This document shows, one piece after another, positions 24,540-35,260 of a stretch of 64,000 bases of DNA. Below the pieces are notes generated by a model. That model was not told the DNA's origin. It did no database searches and saw only the letters and a program-made list of their open reading frames with translations. Source of the stretch: Epiperipatus broadwayi (Eukaryota > Onychophora > Udeonychophora > Euonychophora > Peripatidae); contig JAQFVV010000018.1 of assembly GCA_028023455.1 (NCBI GenBank), positions 5,669,800-5,733,799 of the forward strand, in the 5' to 3' direction. The position numbers were made by a program, and so were the translations under genes. The first letter of the stretch is position 1; each line of letters opens with the position of its first letter.

Positions 24540-25250
24540 TAAATCTCTGCTATTCCACTGAGCTAGTGACATGGGCTAACGACCGGAGCCAAAATATTTG
24601 AAAAAAATTTTTTTTTGTTTTTTTGACTTACGTATCTGCCTACTTTATAAATTTTTCTAGGTTCAATGCCTAGATGGCGCCCCGTAGTGCAGTTTACGTT
24701 AAGTGCATTTCTCCGGATCGATACAATATATATAATATAGGTGATTAGAACACAGACTTTCAAGCTCTCTTCAGCCATCCACTCTATCTCATACAACTGA
24801 TATATATGGCCATACACATATGAAAAAGATAATTTCATGCTGAAACAGTAACTCAGCAGTTGGTCCAGATCACCATCTCCCATACATATATATAATCAGT
24901 GCTCGGTTTATATTAAGACAGCAAATCTTCACATTTTAATGGACAGACTTCAATCTACTCCACCGACCAATTCTTCAGCCGTCCATACGACTGAAAATCT
25001 GATAACGCAATGACCACATCCCTTCTTAATGCCAATATTATTGTCATGCCCATGTTGATTTTAAGTTAATCTGACCACTCATGTATAGGACCTTGTCCAT
25101 TTAAATACACTGAAGAGGGATGGGCAGGATAATATTTTAAATACAAGTATATTTTATATACTTGGAGTCCTGATGTAATATAGGGGATTCGAACACAGAC
25201 TTTCAAACTTCCTTCAACCATCCACTCTATCTCATACATCAGCATGAAAT
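24540..25250. repeat. SINE-like repeat cluster with tRNA-type boxes
   Basis: A 45-base motif starting GAACACAGACTTTCAA occurs at about 24748-24794 and again at 25194-25240 in the same orientation. Before the second copy lies GGGGATTCGAAC, similar to a tRNA B-box. On the minus strand near 24565, TAGCTCAGTGGAATAGC resembles a tRNA A-box. These point to tRNA-derived short repeats, but full ends and tails are not resolved. Confidence 0.45.
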
Positions 25251-25376
25251 ATGTATATTGGAGATCTTTTATTTTTTTCATGCATGTGATCATGAGCATC
25301 AGTTATACGAGACAGTGAAGGGCTGAAGGGAGTTTGAAAGTCTGTGTTCTAATCCCTTATACTTGTATTTAAAATA
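25127..25376. repeat. Inverted repeat / hairpin element
   Basis: AATATTTTAAATACAAGTAT with the downstream GAACACAGACTTTCAAAC (25127-25216) is found again as its reverse complement at 25317-25376 (AGTTTGAAAGTCTGTGTTC ... ATACTTGTATTTAAAATATT). The right arm lacks about 25 internal bases. It looks like two copies of the neighbouring SINE-like repeat inserted head-to-head, or a MITE. Confidence 0.6.
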
Positions 25377-25715
25377 TTAAATATATATTTATTTATTTTT
25401 TTCAGGCTAATTTTTATTTTAAATTTTTAAATTTTTTAAAATAATCACATCTTAATATTTCTCTATTTTTCTCCCTTTCCTTTCATTATTTTTTTTGACA
25501 ATATATTTTGCTAATCTTTCCTCTCAGATCAAGTGAATTTTACTTATAATTAAGATTCCAAATTTATAATTGCAATTAATCAATTAATCTCCATTTTTCC
25601 TGAAAAAAAATTCATTATTTAAATAAAAGTTTTTCTTTTTTTTCTTTTAGAGGTAAGTTTTTTTTTTTACAAATCGAATTTTATATTTTAAAAATATTTT
25701 TATATTCATTCATTA

Positions 25716-25890
25716 ACAATCATTCACAAACAAACATGGCCATTCTAATTCCAGAAAGAAAAGAAAGAGCATAAAAATGAATTTTATTTTAGCTATACAA
25801 ACTAATCCAGAAATCAAAATACATTCATATATATCACATGCTGTTCCTTTAGTCTTCATTTGACATCTTGCGATACTGTCTTTTTTAACT
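25716..25890 (-). mobile_element. 3' fragment of a LINE family
   Basis: Shares scattered but colinear homology, in the same orientation, with 55110-55290, the 3' end of the LINE relic at 55.1-57.4 kb. The clearest match is the stretch around CATATGCTGTTC / CACATGCTGTTC followed by the TATCTTGCAATA / CATCTTGCGATA region. It is therefore probably a 5'-truncated insertion of the same family, containing only 3' untranslated sequence. Confidence 0.45.
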
Positions 25891-27139
25891 TTTTTTATAA
25901 TAGTCTTTTCCTTTTGAAAAACTTCAACCCTTTGCCAAATTTTAGCCCTTCATTGTATTCTATCCTCAACCATATTTTCAAAATTAATGAAGTAAGAACT
26001 CATTAAAGCTGAGGATATAATTCTAAAATTGAGATGCTAGAATAAATTACATAAAGAGAGTGACAAGCAATAAAACAAACTACCATGCCAGATTATTTAT
26101 TCCATATTTATTAAGAATCCTTTTAGAATAAGAGTCTTAGAAAAACAATAAGAAAGTTTTAAAAAGGATATTTCACTAAGTCTTAAGAGGAACTTTGTAA
26201 TGAATGCACACTCTATTCTTTGCATTTATTGAACTAATATTTGCCAATGACCAATAAAATAATGGATGCATTTAGGATCACACATACACACAACAAAAAT
26301 GGACTAACATAATTAAATAAACAAGAATAAAATATGGAATTGCTAATTTAATTTTAAAAATATTGTGAATTTAATTAAAAAAGACAGCCATCAAAACAAT
26401 GGAAGACATTAAGAAAGACTCTCATCCAGCAGTGAATTAGCAATGGATAAAACATGGTTCTAAATATATATATATATAATTAAACAGACATCAATTTAAT
26501 TTTGCAACTATCCACTTGTGTGTATATATTTATATATTAATAATTAAAACTTTTAATATATAATTAATGAAAAAAATTGTATCATGAAAGAATATTACTA
26601 TTGATTATAATGAAGACATATAATAAAAAAATATAATGGTAAATATTATTGAGACATTGATAATAAACACTTAATTTCTAACTAACTGTTTATGATGACA
26701 TCATAAGTAATGCTAAATATCAATCTAGTAAATGCACAAAGGCTCAATAAGTAATGGAATCAAAGACATAATAAAGTAGCAATATAATATGTGAGATATT
26801 TGATGGTCACTTCTGATAATGAAGAGACATGTCTTAATTATTCTCGCAAAATTTATTTACAATTTAAGATTGAAAATAATAATAATGAATGAAATTCTTA
26901 CTTACTATCTTTTAAGCAAGATTAATTAATAAAACTAATAGGTTACCATCACTTAAATATTATCAAATGAACCAAGAGAGTTTGTTCAAATTTAATAAAT
27001 ATAATGTTAAAATTTCATTCTCCTATGAGATAAACTGACAATACAATCCGAACTATAATATATATATTGTAGCAGAATAAAAAATTACCCTATAGTTTTG
27101 GGTAGCATTTTATAACAGAAATGAAAAGATGATGATGAA

Positions 27140-27960
27140 ATAACCTTTATCCGACCAATAATAATTTAGATAAAACACACAAATATTTAATTATGATTAC
27201 CATATAAAGTTTATATCCAGTAGATAATAACCATTGAATTCAATACAAAAAAAAAAAAAAAAATGATACAACCATACCCACTTACCAATCCTGGGATTTG
27301 ATTTCTGGATTGTAATATAATTATTTCAAATAAATTTTATGATATAGTCAGTTTATCTTGTCTCACTTGAATGTTATTAATCAATGAATCAGTGTTAAGT
27401 TAAATTAAAATTTATTAATAAATGAATATCAATTATATAATAAAATATATGTACATATGATGATTTTACCTATATGTAATGATGTTAATTGTTTATACTT
27501 TTTCTACATGGAATGTAATAAGCACACTTATTACTTTTATATATCTGATGAATAGATCATAAACAATTGATATATACATCTATGATCTAATTGCATGTAT
27601 GATAATCATCAATTGACATTAATTCCATTTTTAAATATGTGATTGCCTATTAATCTCCAATTATTTAATACCAAATATGAAACACATATGTCTAGGTATC
27701 ACAAATATGTTGCTGAATGTTCATACTTTCCAAGATACAAGAGAGTTTAATATATACATCTTCTATACTTTATATAATATATATATTTTAATAAATATAT
27801 CTATATATATAAAAATGAATCTAGCTAGTTCTTAATAAAAATTTAAGAGAACAAAATAAAGTGAATACTTATTGCAATAAAATCCTTTTTGAACTTCTAA
27901 TATAAGTGATATATTTGAAGTTAATTTAAAATCAATAAATAAAAAAATGGATATTTTTAA
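27140..27960. repeat. Diverged low-copy repeat, copy 1
   Basis: Colinear similarity with 44800-45520 in the same orientation, e.g. TTTAGATAAA.C..ACAAATATTT followed by ATATAAAGTTTAT, then ...CTTACCAAT..TGATTTGATTT and further matches over about 0.8 kb. No coding potential or terminal repeats are recognised. It may be an old transposable element or an old internal duplication. Confidence 0.5.
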
Positions 27961-28072
27961 ATATTAACATAATAATTACTATACCACAAGATTTAAGTTT
28001 AAATTTAGGAAACGTAACTCTCACATTGTATGTAAATAGATTACTACTTAACTCAAAATTATATACTATTTA

Positions 28073-28315
28073 TCAATAAAGAATATACCTTTTTACATGA
28101 AGAGAAACAAAAATATATAAAAAATAATAATGACAAATATAAACAAATGATCTGAATGAGTTTTTAAATACTGTATTTCCAGAATAGCATACAGTTCTGA
28201 TGTCTATTTCAAACTTCAAACCAATAGCATGTCCTTGTTCCAAAGAAGATATATTTGCAAAAACTTTTAAATTCAAAGTACATTTTATCGATTCCAATGT
28301 TTTATATATATCCAA
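28073..28315 (-). CDS. Unassigned ORF, exon-like
   Basis: 80 codons without ATG at the start, less biased in composition than the flanks. A GT donor after CATGTAAAAAG (at 28089) would end an exon; no convincing acceptor is visible on the other side. The fragment LKVFANISSLEQGHAI resembles the consensus of plant-type PPR repeats (L-K-A-C-A-N-L-S-S-L-E-Q-G-...), but the similarity stops after about 16 residues. It is not part of CEP70, whose exons 3 and 4 join without a gap. Function unknown; it may be a chance frame. Confidence 0.2.
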   Translation of the reverse strand: MDIYKTLESIKCTLNLKVFANISSLEQGHAIGLKFEIDIRTVCYSGNTVFKNSFRSFVYICHYYFLYIFVSLHVKRYILY

Positions 28316-28773
28316 ATTATTCTTTCAAATAATAATTATTTGATTTATATGATATTAACACATAAGTATTAGTTTATATTCATGATGATATGAAGAAATA
28401 TCTTTTCATGACCAAGAATTATTTCAAAATATTATGAATGAATAGATGCTAGATTTATATAGGACAAAATGATAGGAAATTAAACTGATTCATATCTTAG
28501 ATAAAATTGATCAATCAATCTAATAAAACTACACAGGCAGGTAGATATGATTCTTGTACACCTTCTGACATTTGTATATTATCTTAAAAATATAGAAAAT
28601 ATCCATTTAAGGGATAAAAATATTCTGATGGTATATAACATAATGAAGTAATTTTGATGATTTTTCCTTTATAATAAATTGTCATTTTCCCATAAAATTT
28701 TCTCAACATACTGCCCAGTTCATGGGCAGATAATGTTGTTTCTTACCGCTCCATTTTGTTTGGTTAACTATAT

Positions 28774-28791
28774 ACTTTTAAAATAAATAAA
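28774..28791 (+). repeat. Left flank of candidate 18-bp target-site duplication
   Basis: ACTTTTAAAATAAATAAA; the identical sequence is at 31604-31621, immediately after the last base of the inverted Penelope-like copy. Confidence 0.65.
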
Positions 28792-28867
28792 TAATATAAA
28801 ACTCTGTCAGACAATGAAAATTATTCTATACGAATAAAGCGTGATAAACAGAGCACAAAAACATTAA

Positions 28868-30940
28868 TTATAAACAACAATTAGCCAAGCAATTTCGGTA
28901 CTGTATACCAGAATCATGGCGACATACTGGAACTGAATGGTTAATATTCCAGTGCATGCTCAGTGGAACACTAGTGTTACGCTGATTAATAACGTTTTTA
29001 GACTTCGCAATAAACCAAGCCTCTTTCAACTTCATTTTCCGATCATTTGACTCATTGCACACAGTAGTAATATTTTGAGGATAAAACTCGTGACCACAAT
29101 TACTTTCATGATTTGAAAAAACAGAATTAACCTGCAAATCACTTTTAGATTTTTTGTACTGATAAATATGCTGTTGCAAACGCGTTAAAACATTGGCTTT
29201 CGTTTCCCCGAAATAAATAGCATTACAATCAATTTTTTTGCAAATAATGGAATAAACCACTTCATACTTATTCATTTCTTCCACATTATCCTTTGAATTG
29301 TTTATTAATCTATTCAAACACAAAGGGGAATGGAATCCTACATTATAATCTTCACTGACAATATTTTTTAATTTCTTACTTATAGGTGGCACATAAGCTA
29401 AAGAAAACCACTTTTTGACTGCTTTATTATTTATATCCACTTTATGTTTGAACTTTAAATTCTGATAAAACAAACACAATTGTCTGTGTAATATAGTCTT
29501 TTTATATCCCACCCCTATCAAATCATCCATATATTTATCAATATTATCTTTCCTATCTGCCTCAAATTTACAAAGATGCAAATTACGATATAAAAAACAT
29601 TTAAATCCAGCCATTTTATAATTTAAAGGAACATTCGATGATGGATGTATAAAACCCCTTACATTCAATGGTTTAACAAACATTTTATACCCAAACATAT
29701 TACAGCATTTATATACATTTACGTCTAAATACTTTAAGATACCATCATTTTCAAACTCAATAGTCCATGACAAACCAGAACTCTCATTTAATTCATTGAA
29801 CATATTCACTATCACATCTTTTGAACCATACACAAAAACATCATCCACATATCTTCTATATATTAAATCATAACTCCTTATAAATGGCTCCACAATATGT
29901 TTTTCCATTTCTGAAACATATAAACTACACACAATACCACTCACTGCTAACCCCATTGGCCAACCATTTTTCATTTGATAATGATCCTTTCCATATCTTG
30001 CAGTAATATCCCCATTAATCCATTCCAACACATCCATAATAAATCTGGCTTTACAAGAGTCTACATTACAATCCATCAAAAGTTTATTAATTACACTTAT
30101 CGATTTATTACGGTCCACTGATCCATACAACTCGCATACATCCAATGAGACCATATAACCATCATCAACCACCTTGGTAGACTCCAAAATCTGAACAAAT
30201 TGAAATGTAGAATTAATTATATATTCGCCAAAACCCACCAAATCTTGTAACCATTTTGCAACCAATTGTGATGCTTTCTGATAATAACAACCCCCAAAAT
30301 CCATCATCAATCTTAAAGGAACATTCTCCTTATGAACTTTAACATTTGCAAACAAATGTGGAACAATTGCAGCTGATGGATAAATCCTCAAATATTCATC
30401 TCTCCTAAATATTTTACCAACATACGGTCGCAAAACATTGCAAACAAACTTGTCCTTATACACTTTTAACTTATAATTCTCAACTTTTTTAAAGTTCAAT
30501 TTAACAATTTGCTGAGAAATTTTTTCTTTATATATATGTCCATCCATCAACACAAATCTATTGCCTTTATCTTCTTTTGCACAAATAATATTTTTATCTT
30601 TCAGCAACACTCTGAAATTACTAATCGTTCTATACCATTTCTTATCCTCTGCAAGATTATAATAACGATCTTTTAACAATGGAGCAACCTGCTTAATCAC
30701 CATCTCCTTCTTTTCTGAAAACTCATATGCTGTCTCAATATCTGCAATAATCTCCATATTCGGATCTCTCCAACCACCACCAAAAAATCTAGGACCGCAT
30801 TCCAACAAAGTTTTAAATTCTATTGACAAATTTTCATTTGATAAATTCACAAAATTATCTTGTACTTCATTATAAATTATCACATTTTGTTTCTTTGCTA
30901 AAAAATTAAATCTATTCTCAAATTTACGCTGTAAAAACAT
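28868..30940 (-). CDS. Penelope-like reverse transcriptase with GIY-YIG endonuclease
   Basis: Intact 690-codon frame from the first ATG (30940-30938). It encodes the single polyprotein of an EN+ Penelope-like element, which copies element RNA at a nicked chromosomal site. Visible order: N-terminal region with a DKG motif (AKEDKGNRFVL), the RT finger motif KVHKENVPLRLMMDF, motif A SLDVCELYGSV, motif B NGWPMGLAVSG, the catalytic YVDD in RRYVDDVFVYG, motif D/E ILKYLDVNVY, then a C-terminal GIY-YIG nuclease: VYSIICKK...NAIYFGETKANVLTRLQQH with the catalytic R, a KEAWFI glutamate and NQRN. The frame stays open upstream, without another ATG, to a TAA at 31025-31027 (33 or so extra codons including RRRRILNF), so a non-ATG start or missing 5' exon is possible. 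No stop or frameshift: potentially functional. Confidence 0.95.
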   Translation of the reverse strand: MFLQRKFENRFNFLAKKQNVIIYNEVQDNFVNLSNENLSIEFKTLLECGPRFFGGGWRDPNMEIIADIETAYEFSEKKEMVIKQVAPLLKDRYYNLAEDKKWYRTISNFRVLLKDKNIICAKEDKGNRFVLMDGHIYKEKISQQIVKLNFKKVENYKLKVYKDKFVCNVLRPYVGKIFRRDEYLRIYPSAAIVPHLFANVKVHKENVPLRLMMDFGGCYYQKASQLVAKWLQDLVGFGEYIINSTFQFVQILESTKVVDDGYMVSLDVCELYGSVDRNKSISVINKLLMDCNVDSCKARFIMDVLEWINGDITARYGKDHYQMKNGWPMGLAVSGIVCSLYVSEMEKHIVEPFIRSYDLIYRRYVDDVFVYGSKDVIVNMFNELNESSGLSWTIEFENDGILKYLDVNVYKCCNMFGYKMFVKPLNVRGFIHPSSNVPLNYKMAGFKCFLYRNLHLCKFEADRKDNIDKYMDDLIGVGYKKTILHRQLCLFYQNLKFKHKVDINNKAVKKWFSLAYVPPISKKLKNIVSEDYNVGFHSPLCLNRLINNSKDNVEEMNKYEVVYSIICKKIDCNAIYFGETKANVLTRLQQHIYQYKKSKSDLQVNSVFSNHESNCGHEFYPQNITTVCNESNDRKMKLKEAWFIAKSKNVINQRNTSVPLSMHWNINHSVPVCRHDSGIQYRNCLANCCL

Positions 30941-31104
30941 TTGCAAACCATTACACCTATCAATAATATCATCCAGTATTGAATAAAAATTTAAAATCCT
31001 CCGCCTTCTTGCAACATTTAAATATTATTGTTTTTTACAATCTTTCACAATACTTTAATAACATAATCCTCATTAAACCCATGGCTTCTCTCTTCCTGTA
31101 AATG

Positions 31105-31553
31105 GAATAGATTAATAAACAATTCAAAGGATAATGTGGAAGAAATGAATAAGTATGAAGTGGTTTATTCCATTACTTGCAAAAAAAATTGATTGTAATG
31201 CTATTTATTTCGGGGAAACGAAAGCCAATGTTTTAACGCATTTGCAACAGCATATTTATCAGTACAAAAAATCTAAAAGTGATTTGCAGATTAATTCTGT
31301 TTTTTCAAATCATGAAAGTAATTGTGGTCCCGAGTTTTATCCTCAAAATATTACTACTGTGTGCAATGAGTCAAATGATCGGAAAAGGAAGTTGAAAGAG
31401 GCTTGGTTTATTGCGAAGTCTAAAAACGTTATTAATCAGCGTAACACTAGTGTTCCACTGAACATGCACTGGAATATTAACCGTTCAGTTCCAGTATGTC
31501 GCCATGATTCTGGTATACAGTACCAAAATCACTCGGCTAATTGTTGTTTATAA
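31105..31553 (+). pseudogene. Truncated inverted Penelope-like copy (GIY-YIG part)
   Basis: Homologous to the last third of the neighbouring 690-codon frame, opposite strand. It starts at the bases corresponding to GAATAGATTAATAAAC and runs to the same C-terminal ...NCCL stop. An extra A in an A run (8 instead of 7, near 31184-31191) shifts the frame just before IDCNAIYFGETKANVL, so the correct upstream frame is NKYEVVYSITCKK. Nine or ten amino-acid differences separate it from the full copy. No RT domain, so it cannot move by itself. Confidence 0.9.
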
Positions 31554-31603
31554 TTAATGTTTTTGTGCTCTGTTTATCACGCTTTATTCATGTAGAATAA
31601 TTT

Positions 31604-31621
31604 ACTTTTAAAATAAATAAA
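31604..31621 (+). repeat. Right flank of candidate 18-bp target-site duplication
   Basis: ACTTTTAAAATAAATAAA, identical to 28774-28791; see the Penelope-like unit between them. Confidence 0.65.
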
Positions 31622-31838
31622 AAGAAAATCATATAAAAAATATATAAAAAATTATTGTATTTTGAGTTGAAATATAATTATTTGTGAAATTTAAATTGCT
31701 ACAATGACAAGAATGTATGAGTGGACATTAGGAATTTGCCCTGCTCAGTCTCCTTTCAGTTAGCAGCAAACTCCTTTCTGCAGCCAGTTCATTTATTAGA
31801 TATCTATATCTCCATATATTATGAAGTATTATATATAT

Positions 31839-33211
31839 CAGGGGTAGCAAAACTTTTTTACATTGGGGATGACTTTTTTGGTGAAAGGGTACCTGAGGAC
31901 AACTATGTTTTTTTCAGGGCTTTAAACCAAAAACCAGAAAAGAAATGTTATTTTTGCCAGAGTGAAAACCGGAATGGAAAAAAATAATGATTCAAAGTTC
32001 TAGTTTTTTAAGAATGTTTTTATGAATTAGTGCTTTTTTTTATAAGGGCTTTTTAGATACTCACAAATAATTGCACATTTTTAGAAGATACTTACGAACT
32101 GGTGAATTTTTTTTTCTATAAGATATGAATAATAATTGCATAAACCATAAAGTGCTAGGCTTGACCTGGTATTGTAAATATAATGCTTGAATATCGTAGT
32201 GCCTCACTGATGAAATCCAGAGCTAGAAACTGGTATGAGGATAGGGATATTCTGAAAAGCTTGTTAAGAGCTATTGGCGCGCTCATTAAATAATAGAAGA
32301 TACGAACTGTCGACAGCATTTTACTATGACTTCTATTAAATTATATAAGCTCCTCTTGTATTACAATTTGTTCATGTCACTTTATAAAATATTTATTAAA
32401 TTACAATTATTAAATTACCAATAAATAATTATTTTCTAGAGATGGTACTAAATTTTTAAAAAAATTCAAGAAGATATAAAGAAAAAAATAAAAAATATTG
32501 TTTTAGAATTGTATTAAAATAAATTAGACGCAAATTTTGCAAAAAAAAAAAATTACAAAATAAAAAAAATATATATTTTTTATTTTATTTTGATGGCACT
32601 TTGCTAGAAAGAAAAAAAATACATAACAATAAAAATAATATTTTACAAAAGTCCTCTATTTCTGTGCCTTGGAAAATCCCCGATTTTCTCTGCTAACAGA
32701 CTTTACAATAATTAGATATAAAGTTTGTTTCTTGCTTTGACATCTATTTTCTTTCATAGATAGAAAAAAGCCGTTTTCTTTTAATATCTCCTTGGGGATT
32801 ATTTGCTAGCTAGATGAAGTATTTTAAAAGTTCACAATTTCTTTGTTTTAAAATCAGTTCATTAAAATCCTTGTTTTTCCAGGACAAGTTATTTTTATTT
32901 CTCCTCCGGAAAATGGCAATTAAATATTTCTAAGAATTTTAGCTCTAGCATTACACAAAAATAATTTAATTCTTTTCAGCTTCTTCCAATCTGGGTTTAT
33001 TTTTGAGATTGACAATAACAACAGGTGTTATTTTAAATTTAACTATTTTTAAATGAGAATAATTTTGAATTTTTACTTTTTTAATTTTTATATTCAAATC
33101 ACTTCTGAATTTATCATTATAATTTGTCAGTGTTTACATAAACTTCACGGTCAACTTCCAGAGATCTTGAAGTCTTCTGGTTGACCGCAGTCAACATCTT
33201 GGCCAACCCTG
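31839..33211. mobile_element. Non-autonomous hAT element, about 1.37 kb
   Basis: The left end CAGGGGTAGCAAAACTTTTT and the reverse complement of the right end, CAGGGTTGGCCAAGATGTTG, are typical of animal hAT termini (CAGGGGT.GGC.AAC). The flanks carry an 8-bp duplication, ATATATAT (31831-31838) and ATATATAC (33212-33219), though in TA-rich DNA this is weak evidence. Near the right end an inverted pair CGGTCAAC...GTTGACCG (about 33148-33187) forms a subterminal hairpin. No transposase frame remains. The 88-codon ORF at 31721-31987 crosses the left terminus and is not coding. Confidence 0.65.
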
Positions 33212-33219
33212 ATATATAC

Positions 33220-34670
33220 GAAGGATATTTAGTTACTGAATATCTTTTCCTTATCTGCATTAAATCTGTAGTTAAATTTCAAATCAAAAAAAAATTTATT
33301 CATATGTATAGTGTTGTATAATGACTGGTTGTGTATATATAGCTTTATTAATAAAGTTGTATATGTGTATACACATTGGTCAGGATAGGCAGTGTTAAAA
33401 CACTTCAGACATAAAAATATGTAGAAAAAGAAAATTAGTCTACTGCAAGAAGCAACAGGCTAATTTGCATCTCAATAAAGTCAAACCTTATGCAAAATAG
33501 CAAATTTGATAAAATGCCTGCTGAACTTTTATTGTTCTCAGAGTGAAAAGTAGTTAACCTACATCCGAAGAAGTAGTAAAATAAAGTAAAGGGAAAAAAG
33601 CAACAGTTGAAAGCAGACTTGGAAAACTCTAAGCGCAGAATAAACCAGTATCAGCAGCAAAGAAGAGATCCAGTCATAATCTAATTAGATTATCTCAAGA
33701 AATGTGAGTGAGCAATAAGGTGCTTATAGAACTAGAGTTGTAAAGAGAAATTTATATATTAATTATCTACTGAGATATTAACAGTTATGTGATCTAGACT
33801 GATCTTGTGTTCAACTAGAAAATAGCCAGTTGATTTACTAATCATATCTACTAATATTATTGTTATCCAGAATAAAATAAACTCTCGAATTTATTATTAA
33901 ACCTTTTGTGTTTGTACAAAAATTATATAATTATTTGGCTGCCAGATTATAGTTTAGCCCCAGATACATTAGATAAAAAAATAATCTCTCTCAAGTATTG
34001 ACAATTTACAAAAACAACTGATTTCATTTGCAATGCACATCTTAAAAATAATGATAACCATATGATCAATTGTCAGATCAAATGATATTTCAATACCAAA
34101 AAAGCATGTTCAGCACAAAACTTTTATTCAAATGACCATACTGAATTTTTACCTTCTTTCTTCAATTGGGAATCAATCAAAGAATCTTTAACTTTTGAGT
34201 ATAATCACATTCAACATCAAATTAAACCATATACTAGAAGAATGATGATAAATGACTATTTGTCAGTGTGAAGGATTAATACCATCATATATGTGTCTGT
34301 CTCTTTCAATTTTTATGCTTTTATATTTTCTTCTTTCCAATATTTTATTAAAATCATTTCCCTTGTAATCTAAGTTTTTTTTTACATATTTATCTCATTG
34401 TGCCTACCAGATTTACATCAGCATTTAGTCATTCATTTAATAATATGCTGTACATTTTTTAGCAATAACCCTTAAACCGCTAATTATATTATTGGTTGTA
34501 TAAGGCAAAAATCAAATCTTTTAATTGGCCAACTCACAAACTGAAGACAAAGCCTATTGTTAAAACATATTCGCCTATAATATTAAATTCAACTCAGATA
34601 CGTTTATAAAAAGTATATTACTAATTTTTCAGGTTATGAAAGAGAACAAAAGTTCTTTCAAAAATAAATT
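33220..34670. other. AT-rich intron DNA, nothing identified
   Basis: No open frames, splice-site pairs or repeat ends that I can support. Confidence 0.4.
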
Positions 34671-34679
34671 GCTATTTAT

Positions 34680-35260
34680 TTATTATAAAATATATTCAAT
34701 TTCGGCAAATATAAAGCGAATGTCTAAACAAAAAAGTGCATGACGCAAACGCTTTTTTTCAATTTTACGTTATCGAAAAGTAAAGATTTCTTTTTGCTAA
34801 ATCTTAAATATTTTTACTAAAATCTTCAATATTTTTCGAAAATAATTTTGTTTTTTTGGTATATTTTTTAAAAAACTAGTTTAATTTCTCAAATTATATT
34901 TTTTTAATACTTAAATTGCATTCGAAATGAAAATCTCAGCATTTTTCTTTATTTTCTTTGATCAGGCGGTTTCTTTGTTCTTTCCAGCCAATCAGAATGT
35001 TTTTTTCGGCTGAGAGCTGGCTGACAACCAATTACTGACAAGGTTCTTTCTTTGTTTAGTTTAAAATGCGGTTTTTTTGATTTTTTACTTGTAAAATAAT
35101 TCGAAAAAGGGCACCATCTTACAGAACTTTTAAAAACCTAATCAATACCTGTCAAACGAATATTTTAGCATAAGAACTAGCAGAGTTAGAGTGACGTCAG
35201 ATGTCAACAAGATGCCTCGTAAGAGGCGGTTGAAGAATTAATATGTAAAAAAAATTCCAT
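34680..35260. promoter_or_regulatory. Promoter-like patch: CpG, CCAAT box, CRE
   Basis: CpG dinucleotides are clustered here in an otherwise CpG-poor intron. It contains a CCAAT box in AGCCAATCAG (34988-34992), a perfect palindromic CRE TGACGTCA (35192-35199) and, 13 bases later on the plus strand, ATGCCTC followed by GTAAGA (35219), which would be a good donor ending a very short first exon (MP..). No downstream exon was found, so the transcript is hypothetical; a young repeat with undepleted CpG is the alternative. Confidence 0.35.

Larger units (their letters stand above)
28792..31603 (-). mobile_element. Penelope-like retroelement with inverted 5' partial copy
   Basis: A full-coding copy on the minus strand (28.8-31.02 kb) abuts a truncated copy on the plus strand (31105-31603) that holds only the GIY-YIG end and 3' UTR. 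Both copies share the 3' UTR ending ...CGCTTTATTC-GTAGAATAATTT. The whole head-to-head unit is bracketed by the 18-bp repeat ACTTTTAAAATAAATAAA. On the left an extra about 28 bases separates that repeat from the shared terminus, as with the short extensions reported for Penelope insertions. Such inverted partial copies are a hallmark of this retroelement class. Confidence 0.9.

Noticed and set aside
31155-31187. ATG-started frame MKWFIPLLA before the inverted GIY-YIG copy
   Set aside because: Out-of-frame artefact of the extra A; the true upstream frame reads NKYEVVYSIT.
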